Assembly: GCA_013396755.1 (NCBI GenBank)
Contig: VWZF01005124.1
Location: 14,215-78,214 of the forward strand
Direction of reading: 5' to 3'
From: Sclerurus mexicanus
Lineage: Eukaryota > Chordata > Aves > Passeriformes > Furnariidae
Length of the DNA: 64,000 bases
Shown here: one piece after another, positions 12,256 through 24,523 of the stretch
Numbering within the stretch: the first letter of the stretch is position 1
Layout: every line of letters starts with the position of its first letter
The notes under the pieces: generated by a model
Told to the model about the DNA's origin: nothing
Databases searched by the model: none
The model's input: the letters and a program-made list of their open reading frames with translations, nothing else
Translations under genes and position numbers: made by a program

Positions 12256-15200
12256 AAAAAATCATGTTAAAGCTTTTATTGCTGCTTTATACAAAAATAA
12301 CAGAGAACTAGATCTATATGCAGCCTTCCCTTTTTACTGTCTGATCTCCTAAACAGTGTTTGAATATTCTTTGAAATACCTTCAGCGTGCCTCAAACCTG
12401 AAAAGTCATTAGCAGATGCTTAGTACCTATTTCGTTCTAAATTACATGTTCACAAAACATCTCCTATAACATTTGAAAAATTAATTATTTCCTACTCCCT
12501 TGATTTTATTCTCATAATAGGTAATTATTTTTCCTGGTTTTGCAGAGACATAACTTCTGGTGTCATATTCCTACATAAAAATCTTTCTCATTTATCAGCA
12601 ATGGAGTAGAAAAATGTATTTTCACTTCCCATTGATATGAAGAGAAACTTGAAATTTGAGAAGTAAATACTCAAAAATCTCAATATTTGAATACTTGAGA
12701 TTAATAGTGCAGATCTACTTTTCAAGCTTTAACTTATGATTTTATGTTTTATCTGCAAAGTGTCACAATGCTAAAAAAAATCAAAAGATGAAATTGGCTA
12801 GTTTATAAGCAATTTCTAGCTGTTTAATAGGTAGTAAATAGGTATTTTGGGAAATATAGGTCAGGGAAATAAGCCCATATGTATTGCATTTCAGACCTGT
12901 CTCTCTATCAGAACCTTCATTCTTATGCTATTAATAAGAGGAAATCATCCTGTATTAACAAAGGGAAAAGAGGAAGCTTACTGACTTATCTAGGTATTTG
13001 AGACTGCTGTAAAGTACTGTCAGCGTGTATTAGACAAATTCCAGTATATGAAGTAAAATTTTTAGTCAAGGGTTGGAATCAATAAATAGCACAGCATAGT
13101 GAGTACACACTAGGGAAAGTTTATGGAAAGAGAGAGAGTTGTGCATGCTCACAAAAGACAAGAAAGTGGATTCACACATCCTGGTATTGGGATAGCAAAA
13201 CTGAACCTAGGTTTTCTTCTGAATTTTGCCAGTAGAGGTAATGTTATGACATGCAGAACTATGACCTTGAACCTGAAGCCCAAGAAAGCATTAGTGTACT
13301 TTAGCTGTATGTGGCATTCAAGAGTTGAATGTTGCCATTTAAGCCCACTTCTACAGTGGAAAATGAGAAATAGGACTGCATTTTTCTTAAATTCTGCATT
13401 TCTAAACAGTCTTAGTTGCTCCACTCCCAAAATAAAAGAAAATGAAATAAAATAAAACAACATACACAAACACAAAAAAAAAGTCCCTCCACAACCCCCA
13501 CCCCAGCCCCCCCAAAACCCACAAAAAAACCCCCTATACTTCATTACAGGAGTATTTTGGAAAGTCTTCAAAGAAAAACACAGTTCTCTAATCGGAAATA
13601 TACCTTTCTACATGGAAATGTTTTATGCCAATGACCACTTGCATGGATTTTAAAGAGAAACTTCCATATTAGAACAGCTGATATCCCTGAGGTTGGTTCT
13701 AATCAATTTTTTTCAACTAGAAAAGCCTAAATATTGCAATTGATTCTCAGATTGGAGACAGTAGTAAAAAGTGGGATTACAGAGTTTGAAATTGACAGTC
13801 ACAGAAATAGAGAGGGAAAAGAGGAGACAAAGGAAGAATAACACCAATGAAACAAATTGACAGCCATAGTTCTTATTTAAAATAAATTGATTTATCAGAA
13901 AGGATGACAAGAAAGGCAAAAAGAATCAAAACTATAATGTTATAAAATGAATGCATATTGTTAATCAGTGACCTTTGACTAAAGAAAGGAGAAATGTTGT
14001 TACTATAAGAAACAAAACATGTTTGTTTATAATTTAAATCAGTGCCCAAATCTTTATATGCTTGAATTGTATCAGGATCAGACCTTCAGCATTGAAGTTC
14101 TTACATTGAGACAGGCATTTGACTAAATACTCTATTAGCAACAAGCAGCCATAAAGGCTGATTGCATGGCTCAGATTAAGTGAGGGCTCATACCTTTGCT
14201 GATATACAATAACTTCCTTTGGTCATTGTATTCAAGTGTATTTACACCTCATTGCATTCAAAATGTTTTTAATTCTCTTTGGTATATTTTATTTTAAGAT
14301 TAGAAAGCAAATGGACCAAACTGTGAGTTTGTCTTATGCATTCAAATTTGATTGTAACTTATTCTTTTATTCTTTGCCTCAAGTGCAGTGCACTTAATTG
14401 GTTCCTAACCACTGAATAGCAATCATGGTTTATGGCTTAGCTAGCAGTCTTTAAAGGTTTGGTGCAACTTCATTTGCAGCTTTCAGAACACACCAGCATT
14501 TCATTGAATACCATGAATAGACAAGGAATGTGTTCTTTCACTTTTAGCATTTTTAAGTGCTACAGTAGGATATAACAATCTCTGTTCACCTGAGGATGCA
14601 CTCAGTTACTGCTGACAGATGATTTGTCTTAGACGCATGACCTGTCTTGCATTTTGGAGTCCAAAAATCTTTAAAGGTTGATGTAGAGAGAAATGTCATA
14701 GTGTCCATATTTGATATGGATGCTATTAACACATTGATGTCATAGCATTCCAGAATGGAACACTGAATCCTCGTACCTATGTCTTTTATTTTCTAGAGCT
14801 TTTGTTTAATAATATTCACATTACTTCCTCATTTTGTTTTATATGATAATAAAAGAAAAATGTTTCTTTGGCATGAATTTTCCATACATAGAATAGATGA
14901 CAACACACATGAACAGATAAATCCATAAACTAACTGAATATATTTATAGTTTGATAAGTACTGCAAATCACACAACCATTTAATGTTCGTTATTAATATT
15001 CAGATGCTTCCTTCTCTTTGATATACTGGTTTATTCTATTTTAGGGGCTCACTAAAACAAATATTTTCACTTTTAAAATAGCAGCAAGACTGCAGCAGGT
15101 TTTTAAAGTATCATAGCAAGCACTATTTTGCTGGTTGAAAATTTTATCTCTATTTAGAAAAGCACTCAATAAATGTTAAGTCTCATCAGAATCTTTACTT

Positions 15201-16207
15201 AGTTCTGTTAGAAAATCAACATGTACATTTCACATTACAGTCAACAGGACTCCAAATCAGGGCCTCAGCAGGTCAATTTTTGACACATGCACTAAAGAAG
15301 AGGAGATGGAATGGACAGATATTGTCAATTATGTGCTTTTAATTTTTTCTGAGGAAACTTCAGCCGAGATTTTGAAGACAAAGCTTGTAGTAATTGTATT
15401 TATTGCATTCATTAGTTTCTGCACAAGTGTAAACTCCTCTATTACATTCAAAGTAATACTGGTTCAGTAAGTTCTTCTGGAAGGCTATATTCTACTATAT
15501 TTCTTCTTAATGTGTCCATCACTACTTGGAAGGACTAGATCTTCCAGCTAACCAGCAAGACAGTATCAAGTTTCTACCCAGGAAGGCAGTTGAGCCTCTT
15601 AGCTTTGCCGAGAAAACTTGCAGAGAGAGATTCAAGATGACTCACTCTGACCGTAGAAAGTTTATGTTCCAAAATGGAAGTTTCCCTTTCCTTCTTTCCT
15701 GTTTTAGTCATCTTTATCCCTCACTTCAGAAAAGTATTTGAAGAATAATCTTTCATTTACAATAATACAAGGAAACATAGTGGGGATATGGTGCAGGTTA
15801 ATGCCAGGATGACTATTTCTTTTTTGGTCATTCTGTCCCAGGATTCTGTCAGCTTCATTGATATCATTCAAGACATTGAAACCCATTCTGATAGTGCAAT
15901 ATATGTAGCCTGAGTTACACTCCTGAAAGCCTCTAACTGCTTAAACCCTGTGCATCAATAATACTCTTATAAGTCCAATAGCAAGAGCTACAAACACAAT
16001 GCCTCAAACTGTCAAATAAGTTATAATAGGCCTTGATTCTGACTGCTCTCAGTGATTAGACTATTCTCATTTAACTTCACCCACAGGATTGAATTCATGG
16101 TTTTTGAGTTAAAAGTATAGAAATTTGGCGTAAAATAAGCCCCCTTATATTCCTCAGAGATCAGAGGGGCTGTGTGCAGCTGGGCTTAGTTTTTTAGAAC
16201 AAATTCA
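12256..16207. other. AT-rich non-coding DNA with a C-rich tract
   Basis: No gene or interspersed repeat recognised. The notable piece is the A/C-rich tract at about 13440-13537, whose complement has five G-runs (listed separately). The two overlapping frames of 110 and 140 codons at 13123-13571 owe their length to this biased composition and show no domain. Confidence 0.55.
13495..13534 (-). other. Predicted G-quadruplex motif on the minus strand
   Basis: On the plus strand, C-runs of 5, 4, 7, 3 and 5 bases lie at 13495-13499, 13501-13504, 13507-13513, 13518-13520 and 13530-13534. On the minus strand these are five G-runs separated by loops of 1 to 9 bases, satisfying the usual G3+N1-7 quadruplex pattern with four runs to spare. 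The plus strand could form an i-motif. It may simply be a degenerate C/A simple repeat. Confidence 0.7.
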
Positions 16208-16308
16208 GCACTGTAAGTCTAGTTGTATTCAATAGAAAGTTTCACAAGCACAGAAACAAATAACATGTTTTTGACACTGTAAGTCTGGTCATCTTCAATA
16301 AGAACTTC
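16208..16308. repeat. Left part of a short tandem array (two ~66-bp units)
   Basis: Two units about 66 bases apart share a core of the form ACTGTAAGTCT-GT...TTCAATA-GAA-TTTC, at about 16210-16245 and 16276-16308. A third related core lies at 16944-16977. If the solo LTR between them is removed, spacing from unit 2 to unit 3 is about 83 bases, so this was probably one array before the LTR inserted. Family unknown; the core contains AATAAA-like sequence, so it may itself be a retroviral LTR remnant. Confidence 0.6.
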
Positions 16309-16888
16309 TTGTGGTGGTTTAGTTTTCTTGGTTTTGGTCTGGGCCTTCCTTGGTAACCAGGTTATAACTAAGGAAGTATTCCACACCATTCCTTCATGTA
16401 ATCAGGGGTATATAAGATGGGGTGTTTCCTCCCTCTCTCCCTTGCTCTCTTCCTTTCGTGTGCTGGGGAAAACATCAGGTCTCTGTGTCGGCTTAGCTCT
16501 TACCTATGTGAGCTGAGGCCTGTCAGAGAAGCTGGTGCCTCAGTTGTTTGGAGGTGGAAATCTCTACTGTTTCTCTTGAGGGAAGTTATTTTTTGGTGAG
16601 AATTTATTGTATTAGTTACTTATTGAGCTTTTCCCTGAGTTTATGAGTGTGTATCTGTTTTGTTTTGTTTTTATCTATTTTTGTCCCATTTCCCTTTCCC
16701 TTTCCCCTTTTGGAGTTGTTTGGGGTTCTTATTCTGTAGATTCATAGTGTTTGATTGTATATAATTATAATATATGTGAATATATATATACTTTTACTAC
16801 AATTCTCTTTTGTTTTTTTTTTCCTTTTCTCTTGGAGGAGGTTGGAATCTGTGTGGATGCTGTTGGGTTTGGCAGGGAGCCAACACAA
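16309..16888 (+). mobile_element. Avian ERV solo LTR with target-site duplication
   Basis: The element begins TTGTGGTGGTTT and ends CAACACAA, giving short inverted ends TTGTG/CACAA. It is flanked by ACTTC on both sides (16304-16308 and 16889-16893). If the last A is counted in the flank, the duplication becomes AACTTC, 6 bp. A TATA box, TATATAAG, is at 16409-16416, preceded by U3-like sequence; the downstream part is T/C-rich. No internal retroviral genes remain, so it is a solo LTR. A 5-bp duplication would fit ERVL, a 6-bp one ERVK; the sequence cannot settle which. Two frames of 60-79 codons inside it are chance. Confidence 0.8.
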
Positions 16889-17931
16889 ACTTCCACACTT
16901 AAGCAGTCACAGATTCAAAAATTGTGCAGTTTGCCAGTCCCAAGCTATAGGTCTGGCTGAGTTCAATAAAAACTTTCATGATCCAGATTTATGAATAGTT
17001 TGATTTATTGAAGCAGGCACAGCCAGTTCAGGATTGTTGGTGATAAATGCATTAGCTGCAGAGTGTTATATGTGTTGTGACAGAAAGTATAGTAACAGAG
17101 TAATAAATAGATAAATAGATAAAGTAATAAATAGATAAATTAATATACCCAGGTATTCTCCAACACAGTTGGAGACACAAAGATCACCTAAAGGTGCCCT
17201 TCCAGGGAAGGAGACACGCAGTCTGTTGACCAATCCTAAACAAGCAGAGATTTTCCCTCTCATTTTTATTGCTTCTCTTTTTTTCTTTTCCCCCTGAAAA
17301 TTCCTTTCTTTTGTATTGTAATCTTTGGTCTTTCCCAAAGGAATGGAACAATCCTATGTTATAAGTGGGGTTTTGGTGACTGTGGTCAAACACATAAGGC
17401 ATGTTCTCGTTTCATTTTCATTCTTAAGAGTGTGAAGCTTAACAAGAAAATGGGGCTTAATCAGGGTCTCAGTTGCTTTCAGTCAGAATTCACAGCTGCA
17501 GTTTCCTGATGAGGATGTCCTCTGTGTGGTGTGGAGGAACCACAACGACACACTGAGTCAAAAGAGGTTGTTTCTTTCTCTCCCTATAGGGGCTCAGGAA
17601 TAGGAAAACTCTAAATGCAGAGAAAGATACTGGCTGTGAAAAAATGGAAATCTTACAGTGTAAATAATAGATAAACTAGTTTTAATCTCTCTCAAGTTAG
17701 ACCAGCAGAAAAATGAGTCTACTTAACACAGTAGTCTTACTGGACAATCAAGGAGGGTATCCTGACAACTATCTTGCTGAGCCCCTAAATGCTGAAGTGC
17801 CCTCCAAGCAAACTACTACTGGTAAGAAAATTACTATCCCTTGCTCTGTTGAAGAGATAAAGAATATGTGATCCAGACACATCCACCAAAACAAGTCCTG
17901 TGGTTTCAGTGTTCCAGAGACAAGTAATATA
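16889..17931. other. Possible older ERV-derived DNA with (ATAG)n tract
   Basis: It begins with the right-hand remnant of the short tandem array (core at 16944-16977, containing AATAAA). Next comes a TAGATAAA-type tract at 17099-17142, followed by moderately GC-rich sequence without long frames. Composition and position between two LTRs suggest degraded retroviral sequence, but I recognise no gag, pol or env protein. The minus-strand frame 17985-17785 (66 codons) has no clear identity. Confidence 0.35.
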
Positions 17932-18432
17932 TACAGTGGGATGGCCCTGGCCAGCTACTAGACCCTCACCCAGGCACTCTATCATTCCCCCTCATTAATC
18001 AGATAGGGGGAGAAAATAAGGTTGAAAAGCTCATGTGTTTTAACATAAAGACAGGGAGATCTCTGACCAGTTTCTCTGATGAGCAAAACAGATTTGACTT
18101 GGGAAAATTAATTTATTAAAATATTTTTAATATTTAATTTTAATTTAATTTAATATTAAATATAAATGCTTTTTAAATCAATAGCTTTAACAATTTATTT
18201 GGATGGTAAGAAACAAAGGCAAAAAACCTTAAAACACCTTTCCTCTATCCCTACCCTGCCCAGGCTCAACCTTGGTCCTCCATTCCTGACTCCTCTGGAG
18301 AATGAAGGGCTGTTGTCAGCCCATAACAGCTCCTGTCTATCCTCTGCCTTTGCCTCCTCCTCACACTTTTCCCTGCTCCACAGAGGGCAGTCCTTGCAGA
18401 ACACTACTGTACACTGTACTCACATCCAGTAC
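17932..18432 (-). mobile_element. Minus-strand copy of the 11.4-kb avian ERV LTR family
   Basis: On the minus strand this runs parallel to the LTR at 11395-12255. Shared landmarks, in plus coordinates, are the terminal region at 17932-17955, the GGGGAGAAAATAAGG block near 18005, the AGCAAAACAGATTTGACTTG block at 18083-18101, and the CTCAACCTTGG, CCTTTGCCTCCTCCTCACAC and CTGCTCCACAGAGGGCAG steps at about 18260-18390. It lacks most of the central ~40-bp modules and contains about 70 bp of extra, almost pure AT sequence at about 18115-18185. It is older or more damaged than the plus-strand copy. The far end is uncertain. Confidence 0.75.
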
Positions 18433-18660
18433 AACACAACTGTGAATTGGAAAAGCTTGTGAAGAAGGGCAAATTGTTATTTTTAATTGCTGCTACCTTC
18501 TGAAATAGAATCTTCCTTATTATGAACAAATGAGCTTTCCTCCTCCATAGAGTTTGCAGCTGCATTTTCACACAGGTCAAGATAAAAGGGAAAAAGGTAC
18601 TCAGAGAATTAACCAACCTGGAAGAAATTGCTCTCAAATTGAGAAAGCATTACCTTTAAA

Positions 18661-19275
18661 GTATCAACCACCTCTCTAGGAAGCCTGTTCCAGTGTTTGA
18701 CCATGTTCTTGATAAAGAATTGCCTTCTAATATCCTGTGTAAACATGCTCTGATGCAGCTCTCACGTGAATCTTAACATTGGAAGAAATGCTCAGCACAT
18801 CCATCCCCTTTCCCTCCTCAGAAAGATGTAGAGAGCAGTGAGGTTGCCCTACAGCTTCCTTTTCTCCAACCTAGACAAGACCAAAGCCCTTAGCTGCTCT
18901 GTACAGGACAATCCTTCCAGCCCTTTGTTGCCCTCCTCTAGAGTTATTCAAGGATCTTCACAACCTTCTTAAACTGTGGGACATAAAACTGCACACAGTA
19001 CTAAAGGTGAGGCTGCAGGAATGCTGAATACATACACCTCTTTGACCACCTGGTGATGCTGAGTTTGATACACTTCAGGATAAGGTTTGCCCTCTGGGCT
19101 TCCAGGGCACACTGCTGACTCACACTGAGCTGCTGCTGACCAGCACCACCTTTCTGCAGGGCTGGTCTCCAGCCACTATTCTCCTGATTTATACTTGTGC
19201 ACAGTTATACTCCATATTAGGTGCAGAATGCAGCATTTTGATCCTTTAAATTCCATCCCATTAATCGCAGCCAAA
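18661..19275 (-). mobile_element. Old CR1 LINE fragment, 3' half of ORF2
   Basis: On the minus strand this is the C-terminal ORF2 and 3' region of CR1. Plus-strand landmarks are ACCACCTCTCTAGGAAGCCT at 18668-18687, the CTTTTCTCCAACCTAGACAA region near 18858, TTGTTGCCCTCCTCTAGAGT near 18925, AAACTGCACACAGTACTAAAGGTGAGGC near 18986 and GGGCACACTGCTGACTCACA near 19106. All reading frames are destroyed. The extreme 3' end with its terminal octamers is missing on the left. Divergence is clearly higher than in the 34.3-kb copy, so this is an older insertion. Confidence 0.85.
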
Positions 19276-22200
19276 TGCTATGGGCCAAAGCCAATTTTAT
19301 GAAGTTCAACAAGGCAAAGTGATGGTTGTCACCAATTGCTCATCAGATATTCTGACTGGAAAACTCTTTTCTGCTTTGAAACTGCAAATTGACTGGAAAA
19401 TAAAAATGGGAACAGATATGTGTTTAGCAGGAGACTTTACACATGACAAACCAAACATCCATCCTGATTTAATTTTTAAGTTCTACAAAAATCCTTTGTT
19501 CACTTTTCTTTCTCTTTCTGGTCTTTCAATGTAGGCAAGAGCAAAATAAAAGATTACAAGATACTGTCCAGTTGATTTACTGTACTACAAGGGCTATAGC
19601 TATCTCAAACAACTTTATATTTCACTTAACAGCCATCAATATCTAGTTTTTAGGAAAAATTCTTAAAAAAAAAAGAAGTGACTTCTTGAGCTACTCTAAC
19701 TTAACTAATAAGAGTCTCCTTCTTAACCTCAGCAGATTTAACTTTCAAAGATGGAAATCACCCCCTTAGTGATTCCCTTTCTTGTTTGTGAGCTGACGTA
19801 CAGATTCTCACATCTGTCAAAGGAGTGATCTGGAGATAGAAAGTAAACAGATGAACTGAAACGTTAAAACCAATGAACATGATAAGAATGCTATTGCTGA
19901 CTTCTATTTCAGAGAATGAAAGAAGGTTTCAGAATATGTCATATGCAACAAATTTCTAGGGAAAAAATGATAGTGAAATACATATTACAATTTGCAGTAT
20001 CTCAGCTTGTTCAATGTGTGCAGCAAGGAATACAGTACATCAAGTATGTAATCTGTACAAGTCTAGCTATGCCTTCAGAATAGATTCAAATCCTCTTGAG
20101 TTTCTTTTGAGGGAATATCATAGCCAGCTATCTTTCATATAATAAAGTCCTAACATCTCAAAAAATCCACCTGACACAGAGAACGAATACTGTATTTTCA
20201 ATAAGCATACAGACTTTTTACTTTTACTGCAAATATTTCAGAGCTTATGAGGTGTGATCATCAAATAGATGGTCATTACCTTAAGAAGTAATCGATGATC
20301 TGAAAGATGATATGATATGATCTAAACTGATTGCAAATATGAAGATGCCAATTTAATCTGTGGTGGAAAAAAATATTGTCTTGCCTAGGGCTAAGTTAAC
20401 ATAAAAGGCTACAATCAATGATGAATTTTGTTTCAGAAATAAATTGAATTAAATTATGAAAAAATCATTATTTACTAATATTAGAATATAGGATAACTTA
20501 GAGGATGCACATGTAACATTTCTTTGATGATTTTCAACAGGAAGATAAAGAACATATTCATCACAGCTTCTGTATCTTCTTTCTTCAAAAAGCACAGGTT
20601 AAAAACAAACAAACAAACAAACAACATTCCACTGCTGAATCAAACCTCTATAGCCCACAAATTGTGTAACCCAATTACTGTTTTGAACACAGAGAACTAT
20701 GTGAGTGAGCACATGAAAATTTCAAGTAAATAAACTGTTCTGAAAATTACTTCCCAGACCATCACTTCAAGTTTTAAGGATAGCTAAAATTCAGCCTTTA
20801 AAGTTAAAATGGATTTGGTTGAGAAGGAACAAGACAAAACATCAGAACCATGTAGCAGCTTCAGTGTCAGTGAATATGACAGGGGTAATTATTTGAGCTA
20901 ATATTTCTGAAGAATCCGGAACAAAAATCTTGATAAGAATCAGTCTCATCCATACATTTTCTGGACTTGATTTTTGGATGCAGATTAGCAAAACATTTTC
21001 CTTTTGATTTCATACCTTGTCTGGAATTTTCTATAGCTCTGTAGAAGACACTTTATGAACCATATCCATCTCTCTTAGAAGAAAATAAACTATGACAAAA
21101 TTTTGATGTCATCATATATAGTCACTTTTAAGTAAATTTAGGTGAGAAAAAGTATCTGATTGGTAAAACTCAAATTATCTGAGGTCTTACTGCAACAGGT
21201 CAAAGGCAACTAGACATGAATCAGCAACATTAAATTACTTTCAGGTAATTTTCGTAATGTGTTTGGATGTAAAGGAAACTTAGATACCATCAAAATAAAT
21301 TATACATTATGATGTTGGAAAGACAGGAAGTGAAAAAGCATTTATAGAACAGTTTTGTTTTTTTTAGTGGAGGGATTCACACATGAAAGATGAGTCTGTA
21401 GATCATGTAGTGTTAATATCTATACATATTTTAAAAGTACCTTCAGGTGGTGCTATTATTTGCTATTTACCACAGCATTGCAAACCTTTAAGCAACTAAA
21501 CTTTTTATTGTATGTTATGAACACAGAACTGCTTCAATCTTTAGCTATATGTAAAAAAGACCTTCTGCAAAACATTTATGTTTATATAGCTTTATACACA
21601 TACACACCATCATTGGAAATGGAAGTACAATATCAAACAGGTTCTGCAGGTGTATCCTAACTAGTGCTAGTCTAGTACTCCAAGCATTGGTATAGAAGAG
21701 CTCTGTATACCAACCTTTTTCAAGCAATGTGCTCTCTGTGCAGGTATACTTGCTGTACGGTTTCTTTGGTATATAAACCCCCACAGACTATGCATGCACC
21801 CAGACAATGTTTCAAAAATTTCCATTAAAATGAGGTTATTACTTGAATTCTCTAACATGCATGAAAGTGAAAGCCAAAGCAAACAATTAATAAATTCTAG
21901 TTATGTGACATTTTTTCTTGTTTTTTACGTCACTGAACACAAAGACTACAGAATGCAAGGCAAATTCAAATGTCACTGGCAAGTAGGACTTAGCAACTCA
22001 CCCATAATCAGACTAGATTCCTTAAAAGATTTCATATATATAACTATATATGCTATATTTGTATATATCTCAAAGCAGTGAATTTCTAATTAAAGCAAAT
22101 ATAACAGTAAAAGATGAAAATCCTACAGTATCTGTACATCAAAGCCTATCTTATTGTTTGAAAAGAGACCATACTTCTCATAAACTTCTTTTCCTGCTGA

Positions 22201-22379
22201 TCTATCTTTCCTATTTTTATTAAATATATACATCTGAATTGGAATCTATTTTAATGAAATTTGTTTTGCGACCATTACTCAGTATTTTTCTCAAAATAAT
22301 AATTCAAATAAATAAATGCTAAAAGAAAATAATAAAAATGTGATGCAGAACAGCTTCATTGGAATTTCAAAAAGGATAG

Positions 22380-22416
<37 letters not shown>

Positions 22417-22514
22417 AAATACTTTAAAATGGTGGGATAGGTACTTCATTCCACTAAGGTTTTAAACAAGCAAAATCAGTGGGATTTTTAAATACTTTTT
22501 TTCCCTCTACACAA
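19276..22514. other. AT-rich non-coding DNA, no gene seen
   Basis: No recognisable gene. It contains an (AAAC)n tract near 20605-20622 and a (TA)15 microsatellite at 22384-22414. Frames are 60-95 codons without a known domain; the 95-codon frame at 21794-22081 has no features that stand out. Confidence 0.55.
22384..22414. repeat. (TA)n microsatellite
   Basis: About fifteen uninterrupted TA units. Likely polymorphic, and able to unwind or extrude as a cruciform. Confidence 0.95.
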
Positions 22515-22640
22515 CAAGCAGCAGACCTGTGGAACAGCCTGCTAAGAGAAAGTGGTGGATGAGAGAAGTTTATGTAGGTTCTGGAGGAGATTGCACAAAC
22601 ACATTGAAGATACAGTGCATAATGAGTCTGTGGAACCTTT
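22515..22640 (+). mobile_element. Ancient CR1 3' fragment (probable)
   Basis: The run CCTGTGGAACAGCCTGCTAA followed by a GTGGTGGATG...AGAAGTTTATGTAGGTTCTGG step resembles the end of ORF2 and 3' region of older CR1 subfamilies, which read as 'tggaactccctgccacagga...gtggatgc...aagtttatatgggttc'. It is short and diverged. It lies just upstream of a younger CR1 in the same orientation but is not continuous with it. Confidence 0.5.
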
Positions 22641-24148
22641 ATCTAAGGTTTGGTGTCATGTACACCCCCACCAAATATGACAAACACAAGGACAATCGAC
22701 AAAGGTTAAATAGTACTCTAGCAATTCACCCGTTCTGTCCTAGAATTCCCAGAAAACAGAAAGTCTGTTGAATTGTCCAGTGAATGCTGCCTGGTCTCTG
22801 TAGCAGGGTGATGCTTATTCTGCTTATTTGTAACTCTTCTGTTACTTCAATTTCAGATTCTCCAGTGAGTCCCCTTCATGAGAAAGTTCTGTGCTAACAG
22901 TATGCTTCACCTGTCTAAAAGGGGGAAAAGGATTCTAGACTGTGAGGTAACAGGGCTGATTGAGAGGGCTTTAAATCAGGTTTGAAGTGGGAAAGAGACT
23001 AAGATCAGGATACCTGGAGATGAGCCTAGGGATGGCATGCCAGTTTTGAGGTGAGATCAATATCCCAGCTGAAGTGCATCCACACCAATGCATGCAGCAT
23101 GGGCAATAAACTGGAGGAACTGCAAGCCACCATTCAGCAAGAAATTATGATATAATCATCATCACAGAAAAGTGGGATGATTTGGATGACTGGAGTGGTG
23201 CAACCTCTTCAGAAGGGACAGGCAAGGAATGCAGTGGGGCAGCTCTGTACATTATGGGGTATTTCATCTGGATAGAGCTCAAGGACAGTGATGATAAGGT
23301 TTAGTGCCTATGAGTAAGGATCAGGGGGAAGGTCACAAGGCAACATCCTCGTTGGAGTATCTTACAGATAAACCAACCAGCATGAAGAGGAAGCATTCCA
23401 TAAGTGGCTGGCTGATGTTTCACAATCACTAGACCTTGTATTTCTGGGAGACTTTAACTTGCTGGATGTCTGCTGAAAATTCAGCACAGTGGAGAGGAAG
23501 CAGTCCAGGTTCAGACAGTCCCTAGGGAAACAGTCCTTAATAACAAAGAGGTTCAGAAAGGCTGGCTGGTCCTGTATGTCAAAAAGATGAGCCTGCAAGG
23601 AAGAAGACAGACCTGGCTGAACACAGAGCTTTCACTAGAAATCAGAGGCAAAAAGAGTTTATGATCCTTGGAAGAAGGGGCAGGCAACTCAGAAAGAGTA
23701 CAAGGATGCCATTAGGTCATGTATAGAGAAAATTAGAAAGCCAAAAGTTCAGGTAGAACTCAATCTGGCCACCCCTGTGAAAGATAATAAAAAGTGTTTT
23801 TATAAATACATTAACAAGAAAAGGAGGACCAAGGAAGATCTCCATATTTTATTGGACTTGGTGGGAACACTGACACCAAAGATGAGAAAAAGGCTGAGCT
23901 ACTTAATGCTTTCTTTGCCTCTGCCTTTAACAGAAAGATTGATTGATCATGGTAACCAGTCCCCTGAGCTGATAGACATGAGAACCCTTGCAATCCAGAA
24001 GAAAACAGTCAGTGCCCTGATAAGAAACTCAGATACTCAGAAGTCTGTAGGACCATAGGGGATTCACCTAAGGGTACTGAGGGAGCTGGCAGAAGACCTT
24101 GCCAAGCCACTGTTCATCATTTATCATCAGTCCTGGTCTACCAGGGAA

Positions 24149-24523
24149 GTGTCAGATGACTGGAGGTTGGCCAGTGTGATGCCCATCTACATGAAGGGTC
24201 AGAAGGAGGATCCAGGAACTTTATGCCTGAGGTCTGACCTTGGTGTGGGGAAGATTATAGAACAGATCATCTTGAGTACAATCATACGACCTGTACAGAA
24301 CCAGGGGATCCGACTCAACCAGCATGGTTTTAGGAAAGACCAGGTGACCTGCCTGCTGGATGAGGTTGTGGTTGTGGTTGTAGTCTACCTGGACTTCAGT
24401 AAAGTTTTTGATACTTTTTTTCACACCATTCTACTGCAGAAGCTAGCAGCCCATAGCTTGACAGAGGCAGTTTTTGCTGCGTTAAAAACTGTCTGGATGG
24501 ATGGGCCCAGAGAGTGGTGGTGA
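24149..24523 (+). pseudogene. CR1 ORF2 reverse transcriptase, fingers and palm remnant
   Basis: A 124-codon open piece of the CR1 reverse transcriptase. Near the N-terminus it has DDWRLASVMPIYMKGQKEDPG, corresponding to the conserved fingers entry. Then comes QNQGIRLNQHGFRKDQ near residue 49, and YLDFSKVFDTFFH near residue 80, which carries the first catalytic aspartate of the palm. The segment between HGFRK and the palm is shorter than in intact CR1, and a valine run replaces part of it. It continues, after a stop at 24521-24523 and a frame change, into 24514-24738, where the second catalytic motif has Asp changed to Asn. Not functional. Confidence 0.88.

Noticed and set aside
13123..13571. 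Frames of 110 and 140 codons on opposite strands
   Set aside because: They overlap each other across a C/A-rich tract and include glycine- or lysine-rich low complexity. No exon signals are evident.
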